Source of the DNA: Phycisphaerae bacterium
Lineage (GTDB): Bacteria > Planctomycetota > Phycisphaerae > Sedimentisphaerales > Anaerohalosphaeraceae
NCBI GenBank assembly: GCA_029858345.1
Contig: JAOUFG010000006.1
Coordinates: 1-47,572, forward strand
Direction: 5' to 3'
Length of the DNA: 47,572 bases
The notes below the pieces were generated by a model that worked only from the letters and a program-made list of their open reading frames with translations, was not told the DNA's origin and ran no database searches. Below are positions 34,437-46,169 of this stretch, piece after piece (positions within the stretch are counted from its first letter, which is position 1; each line of letters begins with the position of its first letter). Made by a program: the position numbers and the translations under genes.

Positions 34437-35558
34437 GTGAAGACAGAAGTTTTGAAAATTTATACGCTGGACGACACCGTATCCATTCAAAAAGCGGCCC
34501 AATTGTTGGATAGCGGTTCGCTCGTCGCTTTTCCGACGGAAACCGTTTACGGCATCGGCTGCAAGGTCGATAAACATTCCCTTGAACGCTTAAATGAAGT
34601 CAAGGACCGCCCATCAGAAAAACGCTATACGCTTCACATCGGAAATCATGAACAACTGGCTCACTATATTCCGCAGATGAACTTGAAAACACGGAAACTG
34701 GTCCAACATGCACTGCCCGGACCGGTGACTGTCGTGTTCGAATTGGACAAACAGGCCTTAAAGCAGGCCAGGAAAAATCTCGGCAAAAACATCTATGATC
34801 TGCTGTATACGGATGGAACACTGGGCGTTCGCTATCCGGACAACCCTGCTGCCTGCGCGGTGCTTTCACAGGCCAAATCGCCGGTGGTTGCCCCCAGCGC
34901 GAATCCCGCGGGTCGGGAACCGGCTGTTACGACACAACAGGTACTGGACTATTTCGACGGAAAAATCGACGCAGTCGTGGACGCACCCGGTTTCGGTAGT
35001 CTTTATCAGCAAAGCAGCACGGTTGTTAAAATAGGCAAGCACGGTATTCAGGTTTTGCGTGAAGGGGCGGTTCCCTCCGATCAGATCCGGGACTGGTCCA
35101 CCCTGCAGATTTTATTCGTTTGTACCGGAAATACCTGCCGCAGTCCGATGGCGGCGGGGTTTTGTCGGAAATTTATTTCTGACATTCTGGGTTGCCCGGT
35201 TGACGAATTGGACGAATTGGGTTATAAAGTAGATTCAGCGGGAATTGCGGCCCTTGATGGGATTCCTGCGAGCGGTCATGCAGTCGAAGTGTGTCAACAG
35301 CAGCGGATTGACTTGGCAAGCCACCGAAGCCGCCAATTGACCCTTCAGGATATTCAGCAGAGTGATTTGATCTTTGCGATGAGCCAAAGCCACCGAGCTT
35401 ATATCCTTCAGACGCATCCTTTGGCTTCTCATAAGTGTTTTATGTTGGACCCAAAAAAAGACATACAGGATCCGGTAGGGCTTGACGCTGATGTCTATCG
35501 AAACTGTTTTCATCAAATATCTGAAAATATCATTGCGAGAAAAGGCGACATTTTATGA
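34437..35558 (+). CDS. Fusion of TsaC/Sua5-type threonylcarbamoyl-AMP synthase and low-MW phosphatase (YwlE-like P-loop)
   Basis: Residues ~10-210 are a YrdC/Sua5/TsaC domain: SLVAFPTETVYGIGCK, KDRPSEKR, ALPGPVTVVFEL, GVRYPDNPAA and APSANPAGREPAVT; this enzyme makes threonylcarbamoyl-AMP for tRNA t6A. Residues ~222-373 are a low-molecular-weight phosphatase: P-loop CTGNTCRS (Cys229, Thr233, Arg235) and a general-acid Asp345 in DIQDP. The P-loop has Thr where tyrosine phosphatases have Ile, as in Bacillus YwlE, a protein-arginine phosphatase. The order tsaC - phosphatase - rpiB matches Bacillus ywlC, ywlE and ywlF. GTG 34437 fits TsaC family N-termini; an ATG at 34350 adds 29 residues without conservation. 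The stop overlaps the rpiB start as ATGA. Confidence 0.9.
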   Translation: MKTEVLKIYTLDDTVSIQKAAQLLDSGSLVAFPTETVYGIGCKVDKHSLERLNEVKDRPSEKRYTLHIGNHEQLAHYIPQMNLKTRKLVQHALPGPVTVVFELDKQALKQARKNLGKNIYDLLYTDGTLGVRYPDNPAACAVLSQAKSPVVAPSANPAGREPAVTTQQVLDYFDGKIDAVVDAPGFGSLYQQSSTVVKIGKHGIQVLREGAVPSDQIRDWSTLQILFVCTGNTCRSPMAAGFCRKFISDILGCPVDELDELGYKVDSAGIAALDGIPASGHAVEVCQQQRIDLASHRSRQLTLQDIQQSDLIFAMSQSHRAYILQTHPLASHKCFMLDPKKDIQDPVGLDADVYRNCFHQISENIIARKGDIL

Positions 35559-36025
35559 AGATAGCGGTTGCAAATGATCATCGAGGACGCAATGCCATAG
35601 AGCAGGTTAAAGCGATTATTGCTCAGTTGGGTTTTGAGTGCGTTGACTGTTCAACCTCCGGGGACCAGGCCGTGGATTATCCGGACACCGCTTATGTTGC
35701 CACTCAGCGCATTGTCGAGAAACTGGCGGATCGTGCCATTCTCGTTTGCGGTACAGGGATTGGTATGTCAATCGCCGCTAACAAGGTGAAGGGAATTCGA
35801 GCAGCGCTGTGTTTTGATGAGCTTTCCGCGAAATTTTCTCGTGAACATAATGATGCGAATGTGTTATGCCTTTCGGGTGATCTGCTGGGTTCGACAATGC
35901 TGCAAAAAATAGTGGAAACATGGCTGACCACGGGATTTGTTGCCGGGCGTCATTTGAGGCGTGTCAGGAAGATCACGGCCATCGAAGAAGGCAACGATCC
36001 GCGCGAAATATCGACAGCGCAGTAA
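35555..36025 (+). CDS. rpiB: Ribose-5-phosphate isomerase B
   Basis: Interconverts ribose 5-phosphate and ribulose 5-phosphate. The 156 residues match the RpiB/LacAB family: KIAVANDHRG at the start (Asp and His of the phosphate and sugar site), the catalytic CGTGIGMSIAANKVKGIRAA, and SREHNDANVLCLSGD. The start overlaps the previous fusion gene as ATGA, so translation is coupled. It ends the gene row and is convergent with accA. Ribulose 5-phosphate may also feed the nucleotide pathways seen here. Confidence 0.95.
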   Translation: MKIAVANDHRGRNAIEQVKAIIAQLGFECVDCSTSGDQAVDYPDTAYVATQRIVEKLADRAILVCGTGIGMSIAANKVKGIRAALCFDELSAKFSREHNDANVLCLSGDLLGSTMLQKIVETWLTTGFVAGRHLRRVRKITAIEEGNDPREISTAQ

Positions 36026-36110
36026 GAGCGGCCGGTCGATACGGGGAGCGAAAAAGATGCTTTTTCAGACGGGGATTTAGCGACGGGGCAGAAGAAGACC
36101 GTTCATTCCG

Positions 36111-37220
36111 TTAAATTCGTTCCATCTCTTTTTGTCGAAGCTGGGCCTCGATGGACAGGCGTTCCGGGATTTCGAGCTGTTTTTCTGCTTTTGGTTGGGG
36201 TGTGGTTTCCATGGCCCGGGCACAATTGACGCCGATATTTCTTAGCTTTTCGTAGCGGTCATCTACCAGTTTATCGAGACTGACCCGCTTGAGCTGGAGC
36301 AGTGTTCGGGTAATGTAGCGTTCAACGTTATACACCGTATCGTGAATATTGCGATGCGCTCCTCCCAGCGGTTCCGGGATAATCGAATCCACCAGTTTCA
36401 GTTTCAGCAGGTCTTTCGCGGTCAGTTTCAATGCTTCCGCGGCGACCGGCGCCTTTGCCCCGTCATGCCAAAGGATGGCTGCGCAACCCTCCGGAGAAAT
36501 AACGGAGTAGTAAGCGTGTTCAAGCATCGCTATTCTATCACCGATGCCGATTCCTAAAGCGCCGCCGGAGCCGCCTTCGCCAATGACGATGCAAACAATC
36601 GGGGTTCTCAAACGTGACATTTCCATCAGGTTGACGGCAATGGCCTGGGCCTGGCCCCGTTCTTCGGCCCCGATGCCGGGATAGGCGCCGGGGGTGTCGA
36701 TCAGCGTGACAATCGGGATATTGTATTTTTCGGCGAATTTCATTTTCGCAAGGGCTTTTCGATAGCCCTCCGGGTTGGGGCATCCGAAATTGCAGACCAC
36801 CTTTTCTTTGATGCCTTTGCCCTTGTTTTGCCCGATGATCATGACTTTCTGAGAACCAATCTGGCCCAATGCGGTTACGATTGAGGGGTCATCCCCGAAA
36901 GCGCGGTCTCCGTGCATTTGGCGAACGTCCTTAAACAGCAGATTGAGATAATCGCTGAGAATCGGACGCTGCGGATGGCGAGCGACCTGTACCGTTTGCC
37001 AGGGAGACAGGTTGGAGTAAATCTGCTTCAGCAGGGCGGTCAGGTTGACCTGCTGGGCACGAATCTCTTGGGCATTCTGACCCTGTAGCGAGTTCGTTTG
37101 CCCCTGCCTTTTAAGGTCCTCGATTCTCTCATCAATCGCAGCAACGCTTTCCTCGAACGGAAGATATTGCCTCGACGAAAAAGCGATCTCATTTTGGTTA
37201 TTTTCTGTCATTTCACTCAT
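36111..37220 (-). CDS. accA: Acetyl-CoA carboxylase carboxyltransferase subunit alpha
   Basis: Transfers the carboxyl group from carboxybiotin to acetyl-CoA to make malonyl-CoA, in a complex with AccD. The 369-residue protein has the carboxyltransferase fold: HGDRAFGDDPSIV, KGKGIKEKVVCNFGCPNPEGYRKAL, then LIDTPGAYPGIGAEERGQA and the conserved GEGGSGGALGIGIGD with the oxyanion Gly residues. It is about 50 residues longer than E. coli AccA, mainly at the N-terminus (polar). It is not next to accD, and is convergent with rpiB. It makes the malonyl-CoA that the KS/ACP operon would need. Confidence 0.95.
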   Translation of the reverse strand: MSEMTENNQNEIAFSSRQYLPFEESVAAIDERIEDLKRQGQTNSLQGQNAQEIRAQQVNLTALLKQIYSNLSPWQTVQVARHPQRPILSDYLNLLFKDVRQMHGDRAFGDDPSIVTALGQIGSQKVMIIGQNKGKGIKEKVVCNFGCPNPEGYRKALAKMKFAEKYNIPIVTLIDTPGAYPGIGAEERGQAQAIAVNLMEMSRLRTPIVCIVIGEGGSGGALGIGIGDRIAMLEHAYYSVISPEGCAAILWHDGAKAPVAAEALKLTAKDLLKLKLVDSIIPEPLGGAHRNIHDTVYNVERYITRTLLQLKRVSLDKLVDDRYEKLRNIGVNCARAMETTPQPKAEKQLEIPERLSIEAQLRQKEMERI

Positions 37221-37227
37221 ATCTTTA

Positions 37228-37262
37228 TACAGCGGATATTGTATCCGCCCTGAAGGGCTGTA
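37228..37262. repeat. Palindromic element able to form a three-way junction
   Basis: TACAGC (37228-37233) pairs with GCTGTA (37257-37262). Inside are GGATA-TTG-TATCC (37234-37246) and GCCCT-GA-AGGGC (37247-37258), which overlaps the outer stem by two bases. It lies in the accA leader (minus strand), immediately before the gene, and resembles the GCCCTGAAAGGGC palindromes of 24194-24395. Confidence 0.7.
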
Positions 37263-37489
37263 AATCTCTATCTTTCATGTCGTCGTTTACGACCATCGCT
37301 CTGCAAAACCGCGCAGGGACAGACTTTCGATCGAAATACTATGCTATAACAGTAACATATAACTCACAATAACACAAAAAACAGCTTATTTTTGGGAGAA
37401 TCAGAATCTCAAAAATAAAAGAATAAAACAATCGCATCTATTTAGGATAATTATTATACTAATTTTCCAAGGGAAAAGAAAGAAAAAAA

Positions 37490-37518
37490 TTGACAGCGGC
37501 CATCGGGCAAGGTACTTT
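37490..37518 (+). promoter_or_regulatory. Sigma-70 promoter for tyrA
   Basis: Perfect TTGACA (37490-37495), a 17-base spacer, and TACTTT (37513-37518). The transcript would start near 37525. Confidence 0.7.
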
Positions 37519-37564
37519 TCTATAAACATTGAAACGGCAGTGAATAGCTCATAAGTGTTTACAT

Positions 37565-38437
37565 ATGTTGAAGTTAAAGAAGATTAGTGTGATTGGCATG
37601 GGGCTTTTGGGCTCCAGCGTGACGCTTTCAGCGAAAAGCGGGTTTCCTGCCGTGAAAATCGTCGGGTACAGTCATCGCGCGTCAACACGCGACAAAGCCC
37701 GGCAGCACGAGGTTGCCGATGAGATTGAGGATTCTTTAGAACGGGCGGTCACGGAGGCGGATGTTATTATTTTGGCCACCCCTATCCAGACATTTGAAGA
37801 CTACTTTAGGCAGATTAGCCCCCACCTCAAGGATGGCTGCATTGTAACCGATGTCGGTTCGACCAAGACGCTTCCGCATCGGTGGGCGGCCAAGCACCTT
37901 CCCAAGGGTGTCTTTTATATCGGCTCCCATCCCATTGCCGGTTCCGAAAAAAGGGGGTTGGAATTTGCCCGGGACGACTTATTGGCGAATGCCAAATGTA
38001 TCATCACCAAGGTCCGGAATACGAATCCTGCCGGGATTGAATTGCTAAGAAGCTTCTGGACAACACTGAAGTGTAAAGTTGAGGTGATGTCGCCGTCAAG
38101 GCACGACCGGATTTTCGGGATGGTCAGTCATTTGCCGCATATCACCGCGGCGGCGCTGGTGAACGCCAGCCGTGAGCAGGAGATGCATTTTGCGGGCCGT
38201 GGTTTTATTGATACGACGCGCGTGGCCTCCGGGCCGGCCAATATCTGGACGGATATCCTGATGACGAATCCGGCGACGTGTTCGCAGGGGATTGAGAATT
38301 TGATTATTCAGTTGAAGAAGATACAGGCAGCGATTGAGGCCGGCGACGATAAGAAGGTCCAGCGGCTGTTGGCTCAGGCCGTGAAAAAACGCACCGCGTT
38401 GATCGAGTACAAAATCGACCAGAAAGAATTATTCTGA
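37565..38437 (+). CDS. tyrA: Prephenate (or arogenate) dehydrogenase
   Basis: Oxidatively decarboxylates prephenate to 4-hydroxyphenylpyruvate (or arogenate to tyrosine) for tyrosine synthesis. The 290-residue protein has an N-terminal dinucleotide-binding motif VIGMGLLGSS (8-17), the TDVGSTK strand, the conserved SHPIAGSEKRG loop and the catalytic-region helix with HDRIFGMVSHLPH. No chorismate mutase or ACT domain is attached. It starts the long plus-strand run to lgt and has its own promoter. Co-occurrence with aroDE fits aromatic amino acid synthesis. Substrate preference cannot be told from sequence. Confidence 0.94.
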   Translation: MLKLKKISVIGMGLLGSSVTLSAKSGFPAVKIVGYSHRASTRDKARQHEVADEIEDSLERAVTEADVIILATPIQTFEDYFRQISPHLKDGCIVTDVGSTKTLPHRWAAKHLPKGVFYIGSHPIAGSEKRGLEFARDDLLANAKCIITKVRNTNPAGIELLRSFWTTLKCKVEVMSPSRHDRIFGMVSHLPHITAAALVNASREQEMHFAGRGFIDTTRVASGPANIWTDILMTNPATCSQGIENLIIQLKKIQAAIEAGDDKKVQRLLAQAVKKRTALIEYKIDQKELF

Positions 38438-38555
38438 TTCATCCGGTTCGTTATTGAGAAGAGCATCATTTTTGTGTAACATGTCCCGAACGCCATGATC
38501 CACGGTATGGAGACGGTTTGTAAAGTGAAAAAAGTAAGTAAATAAAGGATTTGAT

Positions 38556-41441
<2,886 letters not shown>

Positions 41442-41457
41442 AAAGGATTGAGAATTA

Positions 41458-42258
41458 ATGGATACTGTAAAAGCAATTGTATTACGAGCGGCAGGAATTA
41501 ACTGTGACTTAGAAACGCAGCATGCGTTGGAACTGGCCGGGGCAGAGGTTGAGCGGGTTCATATTAATCGGGTGATCGACAATCCGGCGATGCTGGATGG
41601 CTGTCAGATCATGGTCTTTCCCGGCGGATTCAGCTATGGTGACGATGTTGCGGCGGGCAAGGTCCTGGCCAATCAGGTTGTGCATCATCTCAGTGATATC
41701 ATGCATCAATTTGTCGCCGACGGCAAACTCGTTTTGGGTATCTGCAACGGTTTCCAGGTCATGATCAAGACCGGAATTGTGCCGGGGTTGAATGGTTCCG
41801 GGAAACTATCCTTGACAGACCAAAAGGTGACATTGACGGACAACGATTGCGGCAAGTTTGAGGATCGCTGGGTGCATCTGAAACCCGGTACAGACCGCTG
41901 TGTATTCGTCAATCCGGATCAGCAGATTTATCTGCCGATCGCTCACGGCGAAGGTAAAATCGTTTGTGACACCGAGCAAACACTGGAAAGGATTGTCAAT
42001 AGTGGCCATGTCGCGTTTCGCTATGTCGATGCCGACGGCAACGAAGGCGATTTTCCGGTCAATCCCAACGGCTCGCAGGACTCTATCGCAGCACTGACCG
42101 ACTCGACCGGCCGGGCGATGGGGATGATGCCGCATCCGGAACGCTGTGTCCGCTGGACGCAGCATCCGCATTGGACCCGACTGAAAGACCGTGAGGGTTT
42201 TGCCGACGGCATGACGATTTTTACGAACGCAGTCAATTATGTTAAAGAAAACTTCTGA
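41458..42258 (+). CDS. purQ: Phosphoribosylformylglycinamidine synthase glutaminase subunit PurQ
   Basis: Class I glutamine amidotransferase that hands ammonia to PurL. The 266-residue protein has the nucleophile elbow GICNGFQ (catalytic Cys), [11 protein letters not shown] for the oxyanion side, HGEGKIV, and the catalytic His-x-Glu in MMPHPERCV. The length is above the usual ~220-230, and the C-terminal MPHPER is followed by a short helix. It follows purL by 16 bases and precedes dapL by 25; the three are probably one transcript. Confidence 0.96.
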   Translation: MDTVKAIVLRAAGINCDLETQHALELAGAEVERVHINRVIDNPAMLDGCQIMVFPGGFSYGDDVAAGKVLANQVVHHLSDIMHQFVADGKLVLGICNGFQVMIKTGIVPGLNGSGKLSLTDQKVTLTDNDCGKFEDRWVHLKPGTDRCVFVNPDQQIYLPIAHGEGKIVCDTEQTLERIVNSGHVAFRYVDADGNEGDFPVNPNGSQDSIAALTDSTGRAMGMMPHPERCVRWTQHPHWTRLKDREGFADGMTIFTNAVNYVKENF

Positions 42259-42283
42259 TGTAGCTGAAAGGATTTTACAGAGA

Positions 42284-43513
42284 ATGATTTTAGTAAACGA
42301 GAATTTTTTGAAATTGAAAGCCGGATATTTATTTCCTGAAATCGGAAGGCGTGTCAGGGTATTTGCGGCTGAAAATCCGGATGCTCCGATCATCAAGCTG
42401 GGTATCGGTGATGTGACTGAACCGTTAGTTCCCGCTGTGACAAAAGCGATGCATACGGCTGTAGATGAAATGGCGAAAAAGGAAACCTTTCACGGCTATG
42501 ATGATGGCGGTGTGGGTTATGAATTTTTGCGGGAAGCGATTGTCCAAAATGATTTTAAATCTCGCGGCGCGAATGTAGCTTCCGATGAGATTTTCATCAG
42601 CGATGGCGCCAAATGCGACACGGGTAATATGCAGGAAATCTTCGGGCTTGATAACGTCGTAGCCGTGACCGATCCGGTCTATCCGGTCTATGTCGACACC
42701 AATGTGATGGCCGGACGCACCGGCGAAAATGACGGCAAGGGTCGTTATGGAAAAATGGTGTATATGCCCTGTACCGCCGAGAACAATTTTGTTCCGGAGT
42801 TGCCGAGCCAGCCGGTGGATATGATTTATCTGTGCTATCCCAACAATCCAACCGGGGCCGTTGCCACCAAGGAGCAGCTCAAAAAATGGGTGGACTACGC
42901 TGTCGAAAACAAAGCCATTATCCTCTACGATGCGGCGTACGAGGCATTTATCCGTGACGACAGCATCCCGCATTCGATTTATGAAATCGAAGGCGCCCGC
43001 AAGGTCGCGATCGAGTTCCGTAGCTTTTCCAAAACTGCCGGTTTTACCGGTGTTCGCTGCGGGTTTACGGTGGTCCCCAAAGACCTGGTTGCTTACACAA
43101 AGTCCGGTCAAGCACAGCCGCTGCACCCGATCTGGAATCGAAGACACTGCACCAAATTCAACGGTGTCAGCTATATCACGCAAAAAGGTGCCGAGGCGGT
43201 TTACAGCCCCGAAGGCAAAAAGCAGGTTAAAGAGGTCATTAATTTATACATGTCTAATGCGGACACGATGCGGGCAGCACTGACCGAGCAGGGTTATCAG
43301 GTCTTCGGCGGCGAACACGCCCCGTACATCTGGTTGAAAACACCGAAAGGTGTGGACTCATGGACGTTCTTTGACTTGCTGCTTAATAAGGCCAACGTGG
43401 TCGGTACGCCCGGCGCGGGCTTTGGTGCCGCGGGTGAGGGGTACTTCCGTTTGAGTGCGTTTAATAACCCGGACAAAGTCAAAGAAGCGATGCAACGCAT
43501 ATCGAAGATATAA
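42284..43513 (+). CDS. dapL: LL-diaminopimelate aminotransferase
   Basis: PLP enzyme that converts tetrahydrodipicolinate directly to LL-diaminopimelate, for lysine and peptidoglycan, bypassing DapD/C/E. The 409 residues carry the PLP Lys in [15 protein letters not shown], and the opening [21 protein letters not shown] plus [10 protein letters not shown] are close to known DapL. The start is the ATG at 42284, because DapL N-termini begin there. A longer frame from 42239 overlaps purQ. The DapL route is common in chlamydiae, planctomycetes and plants, so it fits the suspected lineage. Confidence 0.96.
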   Translation: MILVNENFLKLKAGYLFPEIGRRVRVFAAENPDAPIIKLGIGDVTEPLVPAVTKAMHTAVDEMAKKETFHGYDDGGVGYEFLREAIVQNDFKSRGANVASDEIFISDGAKCDTGNMQEIFGLDNVVAVTDPVYPVYVDTNVMAGRTGENDGKGRYGKMVYMPCTAENNFVPELPSQPVDMIYLCYPNNPTGAVATKEQLKKWVDYAVENKAIILYDAAYEAFIRDDSIPHSIYEIEGARKVAIEFRSFSKTAGFTGVRCGFTVVPKDLVAYTKSGQAQPLHPIWNRRHCTKFNGVSYITQKGAEAVYSPEGKKQVKEVINLYMSNADTMRAALTEQGYQVFGGEHAPYIWLKTPKGVDSWTFFDLLLNKANVVGTPGAGFGAAGEGYFRLSAFNNPDKVKEAMQRISKI

Positions 43514-43661
43514 AGTTCGAAACTCGAAGCCCTAAATCCGAAACAAATTCGAAATTCAAATAGCTGGAAATTCGAAACAAAACACGGATCAATGCGTGAT
43601 TGTTTAGAGAATTTGGATTTCGATATTTGGATTTGTTTCGAGTTTCGATATTCGGATTTTT
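43514..43661. repeat. Imperfect inverted repeat between dapL and folK fusion
   Basis: The left part TCGAAACTCGAA...CCGAAACAAATTCG (43517-43554) and the right part GATTTGTTTCGAGTTTCGATATTCGGATTT (43628-43659) are near complements. TCGAAACTCGAA-type intergenic palindromes give many CGAAA units. The region ends right at the folK start codon. Confidence 0.7.
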
Positions 43662-44750
43662 ATGAACGAACATACAGCTTATATCGGCTTGGGCAGTAAT
43701 GCAGGGGACCGTCGGGACTATTTTAACAGGGTTTTATCAGCCCTGCAAACGTGTCCTTCTGTTCATTCTATTCGGGAGAGCTCGTTTTACGAAACAGCCG
43801 CCCTGGGACCGGTTGAACAGCCTGCTTTTTTTAATGGGGCTCTCGAGTTGCAGACATCGTTTACGCATAGGCAATTATTTGAACTGCTCGGGAAAATTGA
43901 GCAGGATTTAGGCAGACAGCGGTCCGAACACTGGGGCCCTCGGACAATTGATCTGGATTTATTGTTATACGACGATAGCATTATGAATGATGCGGATTTG
44001 AAGATTCCCCATCCTCAATTGCACCTGCGAAGCTTTGCTCTCAAAGGTCTGTATGAATTGGCCCCGGACCTTGAACACCCTGTTCTGAAGCGTACAATGC
44101 GTGAACTGGCAGGGCGGCTTAATGGGGGCGACTATTGGCTGGATTCTGAAAAACCACAGTTGATTTCGATTGCCGGAAACATCGGCGTTGGCAAGACCAC
44201 GCTGGCGACCGGATTGGCCGAACGGCTGGAGGCGAAGCTGATTTCCGAAAAGTATGATGCCAATCCGTTTCTGGCCGATGTGTATGCGGGCAAGACAGAA
44301 CTGGCGCTGGATTCGGAGCTGTTTTTCCTTTCCAGCAGTGCCTCGCAACTCCGCAAGGACCGCATGAAGGCAGGGCGGGTATATGTCAATGATTACGTAT
44401 TTGAAAAGGCCCATATCTATGCCTCCGGTTGGCTGGAACCAGCCGATCTGGCGAAATACGAAAAGCATTTTAACAGCATTTGCGAAGGCGTTACAAATCC
44501 GAGATTGGTGATCTATTTGAATGACAGCGTCGAACACTGCCTCCAGCGGATTCATCAGCGAAATCGCCCCTACGAACAGCAGATCAAACCGGCGTTTCTT
44601 GAACATCTTGCCCGCGGCTACGATACGCTATATACTGATTACACGGTATGTCCGGTCATACGGCTCAGTTCAGATGAGTGTCGAACCCCCGAACAGGTCG
44701 ACCGCATAGCCGAAGAAGCAAAGTATTACATTGCGAAATCGCAGGGATAA
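43662..44750 (+). CDS. folK: Fusion of HPPK (FolK) and deoxynucleoside kinase
   Basis: Residues ~5-155 are 6-hydroxymethyl-7,8-dihydropterin pyrophosphokinase: YIGLGSNAGDR, SSFYETAALGP, and WGPRTIDLDLLLYDD with the Mg-binding Asp pair and IPHPQLHLRSFAL. Residues ~165-362 are a deoxynucleoside kinase-type domain: P-loop GNIGVGKT (172-179), NDYVFEKAHIYA and LVIYLNDSVEHCLQRIHQRNRPYE for the lid. The first makes a folate precursor, the second phosphorylates deoxynucleosides. The fusion links folate and nucleotide salvage; whether both parts are active is not shown. No strong ribosome site (GGA, six bases away). panC follows with no gap. Confidence 0.92.
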   Translation: MNEHTAYIGLGSNAGDRRDYFNRVLSALQTCPSVHSIRESSFYETAALGPVEQPAFFNGALELQTSFTHRQLFELLGKIEQDLGRQRSEHWGPRTIDLDLLLYDDSIMNDADLKIPHPQLHLRSFALKGLYELAPDLEHPVLKRTMRELAGRLNGGDYWLDSEKPQLISIAGNIGVGKTTLATGLAERLEAKLISEKYDANPFLADVYAGKTELALDSELFFLSSSASQLRKDRMKAGRVYVNDYVFEKAHIYASGWLEPADLAKYEKHFNSICEGVTNPRLVIYLNDSVEHCLQRIHQRNRPYEQQIKPAFLEHLARGYDTLYTDYTVCPVIRLSSDECRTPEQVDRIAEEAKYYIAKSQG

Positions 44751-45596
44751 ATGAAAATCGTTCATATAATCGAAGAAGTACGTCAAAGCGTTCAGGCCGC
44801 CAAAAAACAAGGGGCCAAAATTGGCCTCGTGCCAACAATGGGGGCCCTGCATGCCGGCCACGGTTCGCTGATCGAAGCAGCGATGGCCGAGTGCGATTTT
44901 GTTGTCGTGACGATTTTTGTCAATCCGACGCAGTTTGGTCCCGGCGAAGACCTGGACAAATATCCACGCACCCTGAAAGAAGACGCTGCTTATTGTGAAA
45001 AGCTCGGCGCGGACTTAATCTTTGCACCATCTGATAAAGAAATGTATCCGGCATCTCAACTCGTCTGGGTCGATGTGGATAAACTCACCGAGGGTCTCTG
45101 CGGTGCTAAGCGCCCCGGGCATTTCAGGGGCGTGACCACCGTTTGCGCAAAGCTGTTTAACATCGTTGGAGCCGACATTGCTTATTTTGGCCAAAAAGAT
45201 GCTCAGCAGGTCGCCGTAATCCGGCAGATGGTTCAGGGCCTGAATATGCTGCTCGAAATACGCATCTGCCCGATCGTCAGAGAGCCGGATGGGCTGGCGG
45301 TGAGCAGTCGCAATCAGTACTTGTCTGCGGATGAACGGCAGCGGGCGGTATGCCTGTCTCAGGCGCTGACACAATGCAAAGAACAAATCGATGCCGGACA
45401 GCGAGACGCGGCGATACTGACGGCCCGGATGAGAACAGTGATCGAGCATTACGGCGGCCGGATCGACTACGTAGAGATTGTGGATGCGGAAATCCTCCAG
45501 CCGCTGCATGCCATTGAGGGACGGGTTCTGATTGCAGTGGCGGTATTTTTCGGCCGGACCCGGCTGATCGATAATATATTGTTGGACTTGAAGTAA
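44751..45596 (+). CDS. panC: Pantothenate synthetase
   Basis: Joins pantoate and beta-alanine with ATP to give pantothenate, the vitamin B5 precursor of CoA and of the ACP arm. The 281-residue protein is full length, with PTMGALHAGHGSLI (the HIGH-type ATP motif), FVNPTQFGPGEDLDKYPR, FRGVTTVCAKLFN and GQKDAQQ. The end of the gene contains the -35 of the panD promoter. It starts immediately after the folK-kinase fusion. With panD it gives the last steps of pantothenate synthesis; panB is not in the window. Confidence 0.97.
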   Translation: MKIVHIIEEVRQSVQAAKKQGAKIGLVPTMGALHAGHGSLIEAAMAECDFVVVTIFVNPTQFGPGEDLDKYPRTLKEDAAYCEKLGADLIFAPSDKEMYPASQLVWVDVDKLTEGLCGAKRPGHFRGVTTVCAKLFNIVGADIAYFGQKDAQQVAVIRQMVQGLNMLLEIRICPIVREPDGLAVSSRNQYLSADERQRAVCLSQALTQCKEQIDAGQRDAAILTARMRTVIEHYGGRIDYVEIVDAEILQPLHAIEGRVLIAVAVFFGRTRLIDNILLDLK

Positions 45597-45615
45597 CGAA
45601 AATGTCCTGTATAAT
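45588..45615 (+). promoter_or_regulatory. Sigma-70 promoter for panD
   Basis: TTGAAG (45588-45593), 16-base spacer, perfect TATAAT (45610-45615), straddling the panC stop. It predicts a ~190-base leader containing copy B of the conserved element. Confidence 0.6.
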
Positions 45616-45623
45616 AGATATTC

Positions 45624-45725
45624 TATAGTGATTGCAATTGAAAATTCCCGTTGGGTCGCGGCTATGTAGTTTCATGGCAGTAAGTTAGGCTTTACTCGCG
45701 GGAATTTACTACCCTGAAGGGTATA
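45624..45725 (+). promoter_or_regulatory. Conserved ~100-nt leader element, copy B (upstream of panD)
   Basis: Same element as 2676-2778. AAATTCCCG near the 5' side and CGGGAATTT near the 3' side form a perfect nine-base stem here. The 3' tetraloop hairpin ACCC-TGAA-GGGT is identical to copy A. It ends 84 bases before the panD start, whereas copy A ends 9 bases before its gene, so the spacing to the gene is not conserved. Confidence 0.7.
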
Positions 45726-45809
45726 CTGTTTTTAAGTCAAAAAGCGGCACCGGCTTTTACTCCGTGAGTTTACGTTCAGATGGCCGTGCCACAGAATAAA
45801 GGAAATCAG

Positions 45810-46166
45810 ATGTTTATAAAAGCGTTGAAAGCGAAGATCCACCGCGGGCGGGTGACTGCGACGAAAATCGACTACCCCGGCAGTATCGGCATTGACGAAG
45901 CGATCCTCAAGGCTGCAGGGATCATGCCGTATGAGGAAGTGCTGGTCGCCAATGTCACCAACGGCGAGCGGGTGGAAACCTATGTGGTTCCCGCCCCGGC
46001 TGGCAGCAGGGAAATCACCGTCCTTGGAGCCGCTGCCCGGCTATTCAGTCCCGGCGATATTGTCATTATCATGAATTTCGCCTATTACACGCCCGACGAG
46101 ATGGCTGCCCTGAAACCGAAAGTAATCGCCTGCGACGAAGATAATTCTTACAAAATGCTCAAATAA
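45810..46166 (+). CDS. panD: Aspartate 1-decarboxylase proenzyme
   Basis: Makes beta-alanine from aspartate for pantothenate. The proenzyme cuts itself between Gly24 and Ser25 (DYPGSIGID) to make the pyruvoyl group; this site is present. Start at the ATG 45810 with AAAGGA before it, preferred to an upstream ATG at 45780 because the family begins at this residue. 118 residues, normal length. It lies between panC and lgt and has its own promoter and the conserved leader element. Confidence 0.95.
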   Translation: MFIKALKAKIHRGRVTATKIDYPGSIGIDEAILKAAGIMPYEEVLVANVTNGERVETYVVPAPAGSREITVLGAAARLFSPGDIVIIMNFAYYTPDEMAALKPKVIACDEDNSYKMLK

Positions 46167-46169
46167 TTC

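Larger units (their letters stand above)
37221..37564. other. Divergent promoter region between accA and tyrA
   Basis: It holds a three-way-junction palindrome at 37228-37262 near accA, an A/T-rich tract (37370-37490), and a good promoter for tyrA at 37490-37518. No gene supported. Confidence 0.6.
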
